DNA from: Larimichthys crocea
Lineage: Eukaryota > Chordata > Actinopteri > Sciaenidae
Reading direction: 5' to 3'
Assembly (NCBI RefSeq): GCF_000972845.2
Contig: NC_040022.1
Span: 1,178,001 to 1,242,000 of the forward strand
DNA: 64,000 nucleotides
The notes beneath the pieces are model-generated. The model was given only the letters and a program-made list of their open reading frames with translations. It was not told where the DNA came from and made no database searches. Shown piece after piece: positions 12,475 to 32,200 of the stretch. The stretch's first letter is position 1, and the number at the start of each line of letters is the position of its first letter. The translations under genes were made by a program, and so were the position numbers.

Positions 12475-12960
12475 ATTAACCACCCAGCCAAATTTGACTG
12501 ATTAAAAATATCGACAAGTTTATGATATTAGGTGTCAGAATCAGGTAAAAATGAGCAGTACTCTCAGCTCCAGGACTGTGGGGGTGTGTCCACTGAATGT
12601 GCTGAAGCCATGCCCACTCATGCGAGGAGTCAAGCAGTAATTTTGAAGCGACTGAAACGTGTCAGATGAGTTCAGAAAATTTCATGACTAACTTTGAAAC
12701 ACTGATAGAGATTAATTAATCTCTATCTCTCTGCTAGGGGGGCAGGGGTACGCTCAGGGTGGCCTCAGCGTGTCATCGAGCCACCCTTTAGGACCGCCCA
12801 CAAAATTCTGGACTGAAAACTGGTGAAAAACTATTTTAACCTCTGACTCCACATTTCAGTAATATATCGTTTAAAGTCTTTTTTTCAGCAACTATTTTCC
12901 AACATATTTAATGTATTTTGAAAGAAATCTTGAAATTGCCTTTACACAGACAGAAGTCTG
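12475..12960 (-). repeat. Three-copy dispersed repeat, copy A (minus orientation, longest)
   Basis: Read on the minus strand, this segment aligns by eye with 51483-51778 and 54433-54622. Shared words are ACATTAAATATGTTGGAAAA, then CAGTCCAGAATTTTGTGGGC, GTCCTAAAGGGTGGCTCGAT and GGCCACCCTGAGCG. At the far end the match with copy B continues through CTCAGCTCC and TTGGCTGGGTGG. This copy holds about 150 extra bases at 12585-12735 relative to copy B. No open reading frame is shared, so it looks like a non-autonomous element. Confidence 0.8.
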
Positions 12961-14895
12961 TGTACACAGTCTTTCAGTTCAATGTGAGTCGATTTAATAT
13001 AATAAATAATGCAACAATTGTATTATTTATGTTCAGTTGTAAGAGAAAGCTGCTTTCGAAATTCCACATAACAAACTCAAATTTCTACAATTCACATTCA
13101 ATCTTTAAGTCGTTTAGTCATAAAGTTTGAACGGAGGTTGGTTTGGGCAGCCAAGAAATGATCCACCACATAATCCCCTATAAGACTACAACAACTACGT
13201 ACTACTAGTAAAGTTATAACCCAGGAATCAGTGAACCTTAGAGGCACTAGAAGGCGTTTTTTGTTAAACCTTGGACAGAGCAGGCTAGCTATTTTCACCT
13301 TCTCTGTACTTAGTTCATCTGTCAGCTGCTGGCTGTCTCCCCAGATATGAGAGTGGTATCAGTCTTCTCATCTTGTTAACGTCTTATTACCTATCATATG
13401 TGCAGTTGGATATCACTGACAGTATGACCTCACTGTAGTTACTCTGTTGTGAAGTGCCGAAGATGTACAATTCAAACAATGTGGAATTTCTTATTAAATC
13501 TTGCAAGACAGCGAGTAAGCACATTTCCCAAAAGGTTCCTGGCTAATTGTAATTATATTTTTAAATAAATGTCTCCATAATGCCATGTCATTAATAAAGA
13601 CATCCAGGGTGTTATCACTTATTACACCTTGTGATAGTCTTGTTCCTGACCAGTAACGGATGCCCACCAGATCATGACCACATGATGTTAACATCATGTT
13701 TCTCAAGTTAACAAGCTGAAAATCTTTAAAACAACTGACTGACACTGGATAATGTACGGAGGGCCTGAATTGGGACGTAGCAACAGAGCCAAGACAAGAT
13801 GACTGATATGAGAAGATGATCCCTTCTTTAAATCTCCTGAATAGGTTCGTTCTTTCCACAGCTGCCCGGACTGTGTACGCTCCAAAGTCTTCCTCATTTG
13901 AATATGAAAGGGCACTGGTAGCATACATCATGATGATTGATTCTGAGCAGATTGTGGGAAAAATCATTTGTAATATTGTGCCTGCCTCAGAGTCAAGAGC
14001 ATTACACTCTGTCTAGATATCAGAAGACCAACATCTTATAAATTTACTAATTAGCCATTCTGATCTCATTATTACACCTGAATAAGAACTGGCTGCAGCT
14101 GTCTACTCTATAGCTACTGAGTGTTTTTTTGGCAGCCACAGCTGTCTGCACACCACCTCTATGATTGAAGCCAACACCTGCACCCCACCTCTAGCCATGT
14201 GTCTATTGCAGCATGCCAGCTTTATGTGGACAAACTGGGGAGTATTTTGTAACCTCAACAGTTTGGCCGTGCGTTGAGCTCTGCAGCCTTTTTTGCTAAA
14301 CATGTCACAGGTGTTGTGATGAAGTATGCTTCCTGGGTTAATATGCCTGCTCAGCTGGAAAATAGCATCTGTTGTAGTTTTATCAGGACAGTGTGGTATG
14401 TGTGGGCTATAGCAAGTCGCCTCCCTCATCTTGTTTCACTGTCTGCTGGGTCTGTTTCCTGTTCTCCATATCCCCTTTAATCCAATGTTGGAATGTATTG
14501 CTCTCAGATGTAATTATTTTACCCCGCTCCAAGGCAATAACATGATTTTCCTGTCTCACTGTGATTTTAGAAGGCTAATTTTAAGTTCCCAGGCTCTGCT
14601 TGATGTGTCTTTGAGTATGCGCTGCAAGAATCTCTTTTTCTTTTTAGATGAGAGGCATGGGATTTCATAAATCACACCTCATTTCTCTTCTTCTGTTTCA
14701 AATTTGATCCTGAGGGGTGTACTAGACGCTTGCATGATGGGTTTTTTTTTTGTTAAAGGGGATGCATTTCATTACCCTTTGATTGGGCGCTGTAGTGCCA
14801 CAGTTATTGGAAAGCGTGACTAGCTGATTTTTTGGGGGGGCGTCGCTGGACATCTGACACTATCACAAGCTGACAACAAGAGGTAGCAATTACGC
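12961..14895. other. Intergenic, no gene seen
   Basis: No supported exon. A 157-codon open frame on the minus strand (13494-13967) overlaps other open frames on both strands, lacks recognisable motifs and is taken as chance. Confidence 0.55.
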
Positions 14896-15135
14896 CACTT
14901 TCGAGACAAAACACATTATTACAATACTTTTCTTTGTACACGTAGACACATTTGTTAGCTTATTGGAGATTATATGAACTTCTTTCTACTGTTCTGCCTG
15001 GGTATCCTGTGTAAAAGAAACAGTAGGATATTTCTTCCTAACCAAAAAATTAGTACATTTATCTTGCACCAACATGAATCTACTGCAAGCCCAGACCAAA
15101 TAACAATCTATTTTTATCAGCCAAGCCCAAAACTT
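14896..15135 (+). repeat. 240-bp duplicated segment, source-like copy
   Basis: This segment is repeated at 16197-16436 in the same orientation and at the same length. I found a single mismatch (AAAGAAAC here, AAACAAAC there). It has no flanking direct repeats here, so it is the likelier source. It contains the same open frame as the other copy (start 14974), which continues into unrelated sequence after the repeat, so neither frame is likely a gene. Confidence 0.93.
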
Positions 15136-16124
15136 CCTCCTCATGCTGATTTGTTTTTCCTTTCTTGCTCTGTTTGTCTAACCAGCATGCTTTAATATTA
15201 GAGCCATTGCTGTACTGAGCAAAAAGCATGGTACATACACAGGGTTAGTGTGTGTGTGGGTGGAGGAGACCACACAAGTAGAATATCTCGGGTATTGCAG
15301 TTGAATTGAATAGTTTGATTCGTTTTTATTTTTTTCATTTTTCCAGATTCATTCAAACATATATACATACGATGAATGTTTAAGTGGTTTGTTTTGACCT
15401 TCAATCTACCACAGGTCTTTACACCCTCTGGTTGCCTGAATAATAACCGAACCTGTAACCACAGTATCTTACACTACATGGCACTTCAGACATTCTGGAG
15501 GTGCTCTGAATTTTAATTTCAGTCTGATGTTGGACAGCATGGTGGAGCTGCTGACTGTATTCATGGAGGAAACATAAGAGTTGATGTTTTTAGTCTGGCG
15601 TGTCAGCCCTACAGCGCTGATTCCCACCTGCAGGGAGGGAAGATAAGATGTAAGGCATCTTTAATGCTCGTGTGCTTTGACCAATATGACACTGTTCATG
15701 TCAGCTATTTTATTTTGTAAAAGCAGCCCCCCATCATTTTGAATAAAAGTTATTTTCACATATAACATTATGTTTCATATCCTGTTTTTATTTTTATTTT
15801 TTCAGTTATTGGTAATGGACTGAGGACCTCAAGTGGACAGTTAATGAACAACAACCCCTTTATAAGAAAGACAAATGTGAATCTGAATGAATCTGACAGA
15901 TCAGTCATTATGTATCTTGTTAATAGTGTTTACCTTACCCTGCCATTGTCATCTGATCTATTTTCCAACCATCCTTCACAGGAGCTGCAGGGGTTGAATC
16001 ACTAATAAGCCTCCCCCCTCTCGCTCCTTGTAGTTTGACCTTTACACTGTCGCTGGTGTCTCATCTGACCAGCTGGCAAATCTTCAGAACAACCGTTCAT
16101 TAGACGGGAGAGTTTTCATGTGGG
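15136..16124. other. Intergenic spacer between the two 240-bp copies
   Basis: No gene or RNA feature recognised. Confidence 0.5.
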
Positions 16125-16186
16125 AGATGTGATGGTTCTCTCTTTGTAGATAGTTGCATGAAAGATTTATTCATTTTTTTGGACAT
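16125..16186 (+). repeat. 62-bp direct repeat, left flank of the inserted 240-bp copy
   Basis: Runs from AGATGTGATGGTTCTC to TTTTTTTGGACAT and is followed by a T-tract. It recurs at 16446-16507 with one mismatch (GGTCAT), again followed by a T-tract. The pair brackets the second 240-bp copy like a very long target-site duplication. Confidence 0.92.
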
Positions 16187-16196
16187 CTTTTTTTTT

Positions 16197-16436
16197 CACT
16201 TTCGAGACAAAACACATTATTACAATACTTTTCTTTGTACACGTAGACACATTTGTTAGCTTATTGGAGATTATATGAACTTCTTTCTACTGTTCTGCCT
16301 GGGTATCCTGTGTAAAACAAACAGTAGGATATTTCTTCCTAACCAAAAAATTAGTACATTTATCTTGCACCAACATGAATCTACTGCAAGCCCAGACCAA
16401 ATAACAATCTATTTTTATCAGCCAAGCCCAAAACTT
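16197..16436 (+). repeat. 240-bp duplicated segment, inserted-looking copy
   Basis: A near-identical copy of 14896-15135. It sits between the two 62-bp direct repeats, preceded by a T-tract and followed by nine unmatched bases (16437-16445). The structure suggests that a patch of template from 1.3 kb upstream was inserted while the target was duplicated. Confidence 0.93.
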
Positions 16437-16445
16437 GGAAGTGGT

Positions 16446-16507
16446 AGATGTGATGGTTCTCTCTTTGTAGATAGTTGCATGAAAGATTTATTCATTTTTT
16501 TGGTCAT
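16446..16507 (+). repeat. 62-bp direct repeat, right flank of the inserted 240-bp copy
   Basis: Second copy of 16125-16186 with one visible mismatch, followed by a longer T-tract. Confidence 0.92.
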
Positions 16508-16956
16508 GTTTTTTTTTTTTGTGAGTGAGTGCGACAATTTAATATTAACACAATAAGAAATCTGATACAACTAAAAAAACACAAAAAAGAAAGACTTTTT
16601 TTTTGTGTTTCTGGTATTGGCCTAGTTTTAGCTCGCTGCTTCAACCATATATTCAATATATTAAATATTTTGACTGTTTTTTCCTTAACTTTAGCTATAA
16701 CAGCATTTCATCCATTAGCCTACTTTTAGTTTACTACTCTTGCTAGTTTGTAATATCAGTTGCAACAGGTGACAACTGGTCAATGGTCAAATTACTATAT
16801 CTTTCCGATCAGCTCCATAACAATTTGTAAATCTGTGTTAGGTCTCTTTAGTCAAGTTGTACTGTACCCTCTGGTAACTGCAGGAGTACATCTAGCCCTG
16901 GGTGGAATCTGTCCCGGCTAACCTTCAGTAATCTTCTCAGAATAAATGGACCAGCA

Positions 16957-17012
16957 CAGCACACACACACACACACACAGACACACACACAGACACACAC
17001 ACACACACACAT
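16957..17012. repeat. Interrupted (AC)n microsatellite
   Basis: AC dinucleotides interrupted twice by AG. Confidence 0.9.
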
Positions 17013-17595
17013 AGACTTTACTGAAAGTTGGTAGGAATAGGTCAATGGACTTTAATTGAATTTTAAATGATCTAATCTCTCCCCTGTGCCCTGAAGAGAC
17101 AGAGCAGGAGAAAAAAAAAGTTTCTTCTGCATTACAACATCACATTTTACTCCTTAATTCAGAGTCATATTCAAAGAGGAAACAAACAACTGTAATATTT
17201 CTTGATTTTGGAATGATTGGAGATCACACAGTCTTTTATTATTTAACTGATTGTACAGTCTGTTCACATTATTCTTTTATTACTTTATCTGGGCAGCTGA
17301 TGAAGAGGTTTATTTATGCTCTGGAATACCAATGCATGAATAAAAAGCTTGCTGTTTGGCTGCATAAACTCCAAGAGATTTATTGCCAGAGGTTTCAGCT
17401 CAACAGTGCCCGAGGTGTGTGGAGTCACTGTGAATTCGGTGCAAAATGCATCCAATATGCTTTAGTCATTATTAGAGTTAATTAAACATGAGAGCTAAGA
17501 GGTTTATAAAAAGGATGATGAGCTCAGTCAGAGAGGTGATGAGCCAAGCTCAGAGGAGACGGCCATTAAACTTCAGCGTTCACTTTGTTGGACTA

Positions 17596-17690
<95 letters not shown>
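17596..17690. repeat. (CTAT)n tetranucleotide microsatellite
   Basis: About 24 uninterrupted CTAT units. The length and purity suggest a highly variable locus. The open frame reading serine, isoleucine, tyrosine and leucine across it is an artefact. Confidence 0.95.
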
Positions 17691-18654
17691 AGGTTTTTGT
17701 CGCAGCTATATTCAACTAAAATTTTAAAACTTTTGTAATATTTTCAGCAAAAGACCAGCATGATGTACAAAAGTCTGTTTTTATATATATACAAAACTGG
17801 ATAGACTGAGAGCAGCTTGCTTCATGGAAACATTTGTCTTTGTGCCTGAGGCTGATTAAGAAAAAGAGCTTTTTTGAACCCTACTTCCCCCTCTCAGGAT
17901 GTCCCCTGCTGGACTCCAGTACCTTTCATAGGCTGCCAGATCCAAAAGCTTTGAATATGCCACCAACGCCAGCGACAAGAGTCTCAATGTGGGACCAGCT
18001 GCATCTCCCTGGAACAGCTAATGCGAGGCACTGAACACTGACAAAATGTTGAAGCTTGGTACAGTATTACAATGCTGTCTATCGGTATTCACAATAACGT
18101 TGTGTAAAGGTCAGAATGGCAAGAAAAACAGTGACAAAGTGACTAAAACATTTTGATGACAGAGGATCGTAGTCAGGCAAAGAACAAAGAGGATGCAAAG
18201 AAGAAAGCCATTATGTTAGTGCAGCTGCAAGGTGAAGGACAGAACACATTCATTATCAAATAAAAGTCCAAAAATATAGTGTTTAAGTGAATGTTATAGT
18301 GAGCATATTCTCATCACGTTACCTTGCCATCATTGTGTAGGAATACGTAATTCTATGACTAACACAATGTAGCACAAAGGGAAGGGCCTGTCTCTTTAAA
18401 GATGTCCATGGACAGATGATGAGACAATGGGCCTCTGGGCACAGACATGTGAAACGTCTCCATAGCTGGAAGACAGCACTGCTCACCTTACTGTTACATA
18501 TTTTATCTCTTTTTCAGAAACTGTGCAATGCTGCTGTTAAAATGACATTTAGACTTCAGTAATGTGAAAATGTAGAGAGGCTGCCTCAACCATTTCCTCA
18601 TGATACAAACCTTAATAGGACACATTTTTCTTTATCTTGATCTGTGAGTTTTGT
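17691..18654. other. Intergenic, no gene seen
   Basis: No supported exon, RNA gene or named repeat. Confidence 0.5.
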
Positions 18655-18745
18655 CAGATTGTCGGTTTATTTGTCAGATTGTAAAGCCCCTTAAGGGAGA
18701 TTGTGCTATTTATTATTGTGCTGTTTAAATAAATGTGACTCTATT
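18655..18745 (+). repeat. 3' tail of a fish retroposon
   Basis: The words GTCAGATTGTAAAGCCCC and then TTAAATAAATGTGACT resemble the 3' tail shared by fish LINE and SINE families (pattern TGTAAAGCCC followed by AAATAAA). A better-preserved tail of the same type lies at 61335-61425. Confidence 0.5.
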
Positions 18746-18939
18746 TGACGATACAAAATATTATATGTGACATAGATAAACCTTTGATGCAGGTTATAGC
18801 AGAGGTAACTGCTGTCAAACATATTTTTCAAATGTGTTTTTTTGTAAATTGCTTTACTAATTTTAAGTTATCATGTGTACTGTAGCCTCTATGCAAACTG
18901 CTATAGGGTTTAAAAATAACATATAAAAATAATTATTTT

Positions 18940-19130
18940 AAAGGGCCGGTGTGTAGGATTTAGTGGCATAACTGCCCTGATTGAAAGACCAGTATTTAGA
19001 TTACCTGCAGAAACATGCAGAAACATACCTACCTATGCAATGTTACAGAGCTCAGAATGTTTGGAGCTCTGTGCGGTAATGTACAGTGTTTTAGAGGAAT
19101 GAGCCTGACGATTTAAAAAAAAAAAACCTT
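18940..19130 (+). repeat. Degraded percomorph MITE-like repeat
   Basis: Begins with AAAGGGCCGGTGTGTAGG followed by ATTTAGTGGCAT, which I recognise as the start of an abundant percomorph non-autonomous DNA repeat. The inner part is diverged and the other end was not located. Confidence 0.5.
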
Positions 19131-19553
19131 TTCCAACTAATCATAAGTTTTGTCAGTTATAATCTGTTGAAGAGTCCAATGGTCAAACTGTGACAGTGAC
19201 ATGGTGTATAAACAGGTGTTCACAGAGAAGTCTGGACAGGAGCCTTCCTTGGCATTATTTGGACTTTAAATCAAACATGTTGAGCTATTTTATTTTTATT
19301 TAATTTATGTTGGTTTATTTTGATTTATTATATATGTGCACCTATATCTGTTTGTGTGTGTTGTGCCTGCCTGTGGTGTGTATATGCTCTGTTTTTCACT
19401 GTCTTGTAGATATAAAAGAGCCATTAGATAGATCGTTTATTATAGTCTGAATTAAATAAACACTTCATTAGAAACACTTATTATGTAATGCATTTAATTC
19501 TGATCATATTAAAAACTTCCTAAATGTCTTTCCTGGATGTAAACAGGCGTGTA

Positions 19554-19555
<2 letters not shown>

Positions 19556-19599
<44 letters not shown>
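19556..19599. repeat. (GT)n microsatellite just upstream of sec14l1
   Basis: About 22 GT units lying immediately before the predicted first exon of sec14l1, probably inside or near the promoter. Confidence 0.95.
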
Positions 19600-19639
19600 A
19601 CCTTTCACAATAAAAAAAAAAAAGAAGTGACTTCCTGTT

Positions 19640-19824
19640 TGTCTGCAGTAGGCGGAGTTTACAGTGTGTGTGTGCAGGAGACTGACGGACGGACGGAGAG
19701 ACGGACACTGCTGTTAGTTTTTATTTTTACAGTTTAACATGCGGGAAATGAAAGTTTGCACGGTCAGCTGACAGCATGGACATCACACGGACAGTCTGAC
19801 AGCTGCAGGGACAGACAGTCTGCT
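19640..19824 (+). other. sec14l1: Probable non-coding first exon of sec14l1
   Basis: A GC-richer, purine-rich stretch ends at a good donor, CTGCT|GTAAGT (19825). It lies 333 bp before the coding start. It has no open frame joining the coding exon and resembles a 5' UTR exon. The transcription start is unknown; 19640 is only a guess after the (GT)n and A-tract. No TATA box is obvious. Confidence 0.5.
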
Positions 19825-20157
19825 GTAAGTTCGTCTTTTCTGCTTTTGTCGCTGTTTAGGCCAAAAGGAACAACATGTAACAAACAATGACCTCATTTTA
19901 TATCAACAGATGAAATTATGTAAGAGTGCCAACTCCTGGAAAAAAAAATATATGAATATTATGAAGATTAACAACATCAAATCATGTGAAAGTGTGTGAT
20001 TAACCAGCATTTGTCCCCGGTGTTGACACTTTGCTTAGCTGACACACTGTGTGGTTTTACTATAGAGACACACAAACACAATGTGAAGTGCTGCCCTGTG
20101 TTTTCTGCTGTGTCATGATAGTGGTTTGCAAGTAGAGGCTGTGGATCAGGATCAACC

Positions 20158-27608
<7,451 letters not shown>

Positions 27609-28045
27609 CATCTGGTCAGCAGGTGTCACAAGCAGCAGTGACCTAAAACCTAGTGACGTTTTGCTCCAGCCGTGCCTTATGCTTTCAAGAAGAAGCTGTT
27701 TGTACTCTTACACTTAAATTTGATGTTTGTTTCTGTACTTAAAGTGTCTGTTTCCTGCACATGTGATGTTTTCTTTTTAATAACAGTAATCTCATTTAAT
27801 AGATGTGTATCCTTAAGTGCCATTACAGAGGAGTAGTTTTTACATGAGGTTAAATGAATGCACAGCACACGTGGCTTCTTTCCCTGAAAGTTGCTTTCAC
27901 CGTCCACAAGATGTCAGTGTACTCTGTGACTGTAACTGCTCTCAGATCTGCGAGCACTCACCGTTTCACTCACACACTTTGTCTGGCCTTCAAAGAAACT
28001 GAAGGGAGAATAGTTTAAATAAAGATTTTATCACAAGAATTAATA
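27609..28045 (+). other. sec14l1: sec14l1 3' untranslated region
   Basis: AT-rich sequence between the TAG stop and about 20 bp beyond the AATAAA at 28018. The 3' UTR would be about 430 nt if this signal is used. The cleavage point is inferred. Confidence 0.7.
28018..28023 (+). promoter_or_regulatory. sec14l1: Polyadenylation signal of sec14l1
   Basis: Canonical AATAAA 410 bp after the stop, followed by GTGTGTCTTT-type GT-rich sequence at about 28058-28068 that could serve as the downstream element. Confidence 0.75.
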
Positions 28046-28879
28046 TTGATGTGACTCCTGTGTGTCTTTATCCTGAATTTTCGAGAAAACAGTGACTGTA
28101 GTAGTAGAGGAGTAGTAATTGTAGACATAGATTATTAATCATTTTTAGGGCAATATGTGAGAAGATAATGTGAAATCTCTTTTTTAAATATGCAACGCAC
28201 TCCCTAGATTTCATGTCATGTTGATTTTGGGCTTGTTAGGCATAGCTGCTGAGTTTTTCGAGGCAGCTAATTTGAATGCAATATAGTGCGGCCCCTTGTG
28301 ATCTGGCGCAGGGCCAGGCAGACAACGGATTTACATAAAACTTTCATTTACATAAACTTATCAGATGCTTCCAGCTAACACTTAATCGAATTTCCCTGCG
28401 TTGTTTCTTTTTCTTTCTTTTTCTCTGTTTACAAACTTATGTCATGTTGCTGCACGTCCCAGCACAATTCAAAGTCAGGTGCACTGAGTTTTCTGAGGGG
28501 GTTGATTGAACAAGATTGACTTCCTGCTGGCATGACAGGGTTGTTAGAAAGAGGAAGTGTACTGACTTTGCCAGAAGCTTATTTACTGAATTACTCAGCT
28601 TGCTCTAATGACCTCCCAAGACACACATTGTCCGCACAAGCAGCAGCTCCTCTTTCTTCTGGATATGGCTAATTTGCTACTAAAACCTCTTCTTTGTGAG
28701 CAGTTATGTGATTTAGGGCTGAGTTATTTTATTGGCATTTATTGACTCGAAAACACAAGGTTTATTACACAGGTAACATTAGTTTGGTAAGTAAATGGAA
28801 CACTCCTTAACAATGTATGGCATTATAATCTATGCACCTGTTTAGTTGACCTGACAACCATGTGAAGGAGGCTTTGAGA
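28046..28879. other. Intergenic, no gene seen
   Basis: No exon supported. The block 28200-28400 has balanced composition and no similarity to the repeats seen elsewhere in the window. It is a candidate for conserved non-coding DNA but has no direct proof. Confidence 0.45.
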
Positions 28880-29205
28880 TCATTAACGGTTATAAGAATA
28901 ACATCGGATATGTAGGCACAGCAGTGCTTTAATATGAAAGCTAACATCAGCACAGAGCTTACAAACATGCAGTGTAACATTAACCATGGTCAGGAAGTTA
29001 GTCATGAGCCAAAGTATCGAACATGTTGGTGTGAAATTGCAACCTGATGATGATGGAGCTAGGTTACAGTTGAAGGTTGTTACAATTCTGCTCCGTCCTG
29101 CAGTCCAATAGAAGTTGTGACATGTATACATGTTGGATGAAAAGTTTAGAGGATTAAGTCATTAAGATTCATCATCTGGGGACCACGAATGACTTTGTTT
29201 TTCAC
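28880..29205 (-). repeat. Dispersed fish repeat, reverse-orientation copy
   Basis: The stretch ATTCATCATCTGGGGACCAC near 29168 is the reverse complement of the CATTCATGGTCCCCAGA word of the repeat at 59085-59610. The preceding sequence (gaggattaagtcattaag) fits the same family. The left boundary is approximate. Confidence 0.55.
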
Positions 29206-32200
29206 ACTTTTTTCTTATGTTTAGACAAGTTTTCTCTCCTTAGTGGATAGTAGTATAACAGACCATCTCATTAGAGCTGTAATAGCTGGATGTACCCTCG
29301 TGTTACTTTGACAAACCTGTTTAAAACCTGCTACATAGTGCACAGGTTGGTTTAATGAGAGTTGTGTGGATTACATTTTGTTGCATAATATTTCTAACCT
29401 TCTAAAAAGTCACATTTCGGGTTGCTTACCACAAATAATGAAAAATAAATGATCTCCGTCCAGACTCATCATTTGCAATTCTGGTTTCTTTGGTTGCACT
29501 GAGTATCAACGATATAACAACAACATTAAAATTGAATCCGTCTCAAAAGAACCAGGCGTGAAGATTCAATCCCAGTTGTGTCCCTGTAAGAAATTGATCT
29601 CTTTCTTTAACCTAGTGATGGAGGAACATCCAAATTAAAATCCCATTTCCAGTAATAGTGCAACCAGGAAGAGTTGATCGCTTTGGTGAGCACAGCAGAC
29701 AAAGAAGCAAAGGAGGAGGGCTGCATTGATAATATGCTGCAGAAATAGTCTCAGACATCTTGTTACAGATATAAACAACCCAGCTTTCATTGGCAATACA
29801 TGATAATGAATCATCTTCTCTCAATAATAGCACAGGCAAACACAGGAATAGTCAGCATGGGGCTGATTTTTGGTGGCATTGCGTCTTTGAATTTACATCT
29901 CATAAAAAGGAAAAAGCTAGAGAGGTCGTTTACACCTAACACAATACAAACTATACACCATCTATTTACTCTTGAAATCCTGCAATAAAGTTTTTTTCTA
30001 ACTTGATTTGTTCACAGTAAGAAAATCCTTGAGTCTCACAGCAGTGGAGATCCTCATTATAACCTAAGCTTGCGTTTCATTTACTTCCTTCTGACAATCC
30101 TGACCTTCTCACTAATTGAAAAGGAGAGCTCTAGATTAGTGTGCACTAAATTATTTTTAAGAGGCTTGACACACTGGAGGAGAAACTTTGTCCGAGATTG
30201 TTTGTGTGTACAAATGTGCAGCTTGAGTCGAGTCCTTCTTTTACCGTGCTGCTGCTACCTGAAAACCAGTAAATGTTTAATACCTCTTCCATCTGAGTTG
30301 TGGACCTGTCTGTTAAACTAATCTCATATCGGCTAGGTTGAAATTCATTTTCTGACTTGATATACTTCTGGGCCTGATTAATATGTCCACAAACAAATAG
30401 ATACAGTCACGTCTATTTATCTCTGATGCTTCACACTAGCTCTCATATCTTTTCTAACATTGATTTTCTCTGCATCAAGAGAGACCATCAATCTAGCTTC
30501 AATTTAGGCCAATTTCTGAGCACTGCCCTCATTTGCAATGAACTGTCAAGGTTCTGCTTAAGTCGTATGTCGTTTTCATCAGGTTTTTCCTGAACATCAG
30601 ACCTGTTTTTTTTTTTTTTCCTCTGGTGTTGGTTGGCTGACTTCTACAGTTGACATTTCCATTCCTCTCACTCTAAATGTGCACTGAACTGTGCAGATCA
30701 AATTGATCCTGCCCTCCTTAAATGTTACACTGGGACTACATTTTTATCCACGGGGTCATTTGGACAGAATACCAAACTTTGCCGAATGCAAGTGTTTCTA
30801 TTGTAATCAAGATTTCTCACGGGAAAACAAAAATACAAAACTGTCAGAGGGTAACGTTTCTGTAAGGATCTGACTCTGTATGCACGGCCTGCCAAACACA
30901 CAAAAAGGTCTGTGTGTTTAAATGTTTAAATTATTGGATAAGATTAATAAGGATAAAAAGGTTATAGGTTCAGTTCCCTTTATTGCAGCAGACCCTTTGC
31001 AGTGAGCCAACATTAAGCTGTAACATCTATGTCTGGGAAGTGAAGCCAATGCAGAAGTGTCAAAAACTCTTAATTCCACAAGCGGTTGCTTGAGGCTAGC
31101 TACAGAACAAGTGGACCTCCATAAGCGCTGTATTAAAACATCCATCTCCACAGCAGAAATAACTAAAACGGTTTGTGTCTTAACAGCTACTTTCACCATT
31201 CATGACAACTGTACTGTGATTTTTATTTTTTAACTCATCCTTCAAATTATATTAAGGCTTAAAGTTATGCAGAATTAACAAGGTGGTCACAGATTTTCAG
31301 CTTCAAAGCGGCGTTTCCTGTAGAAAAACCTGTCGCTGGCGGCACTAATGCTGATGACAAAGATGACAAACAAACAGGATGTAGCTGTCTAGGTATTTAC
31401 CTGGCCAAATTAAATGCTAAATGCTTAATGCAATGACAATAGATGCAAGCTTTACCAAACAGAGTGTACAGAGAGCTGCTTATTGCTTGGCTGCCCATTT
31501 TAGTCCATGTTGTTCTTTTGTTGGCAGTGTATGACATTTTTCACACAGTCCAATAATGGACCTTTTCCATGGCAGGCCTTTCACCCGCAGAGTTGTGCTC
31601 CCCATGGAAAAGCTCAGATGAAATTAATAACATTAATGAGATCTGCTTCTCCATTTGGCTTTACCAGTTTCAGGGTCTTGCCATTGTGCTCCTTGGCTCA
31701 CTGACTGACTGATTAATGGACCGGAGTTAATGGTATTAGTTGCACCTGCACCTTTTTTGCTATGATGACTCCAAATATCTACTGTGGAAAAAAGGCTCAT
31801 TACTGTTTATTTAAACCACTCTATAAAAACACTGTCACATCCACATACTGGGTGACAGGTAACACCTTCCTCCTGCCTGCTGGTCCGCCTCAGTATAGAC
31901 CTACAGCAGCTATTTTGTGTCAAAATGTCTGCTGTGAAAAAAAAGGGTCTGTTAGCTCAGGTTAGATGCAGGAAGTTTGAGGACTGTTTCTGCAGCAGAG
32001 ATTTTAGCATGGCATTTCAAGAATCCATCTTTACTCCTCCTATCTGCCAAGTGTCACCACCCCTCAATAAACTCAGGTTTGCCTTATTGTCAGGCAGATG
32101 GGCTGGGAGGAGTCCCCTATCTGCTTCAATGATGTGGATGTCTGCTGAATAAAGAGCAGAGTGAGTGTGAGAGACATGGACAGGTAGAGAGGGTGAGATA

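Noticed and set aside
13494..13967. 157-codon minus-strand open frame
   Set aside because: No recognised domain, overlapping open frames on both strands, and no splice or poly(A) context.
14974..15195. Two paralogous short open frames (14974-15195 and 16275-16556) with identical N-termini
   Set aside because: They arise from the 240-bp duplication. Beyond the repeat the frames diverge into unrelated non-coding sequence.
17488..17691. Open frame with a repeating Ser-Ile-Tyr-Leu tail
   Set aside because: The tail is translated (CTAT)n microsatellite.
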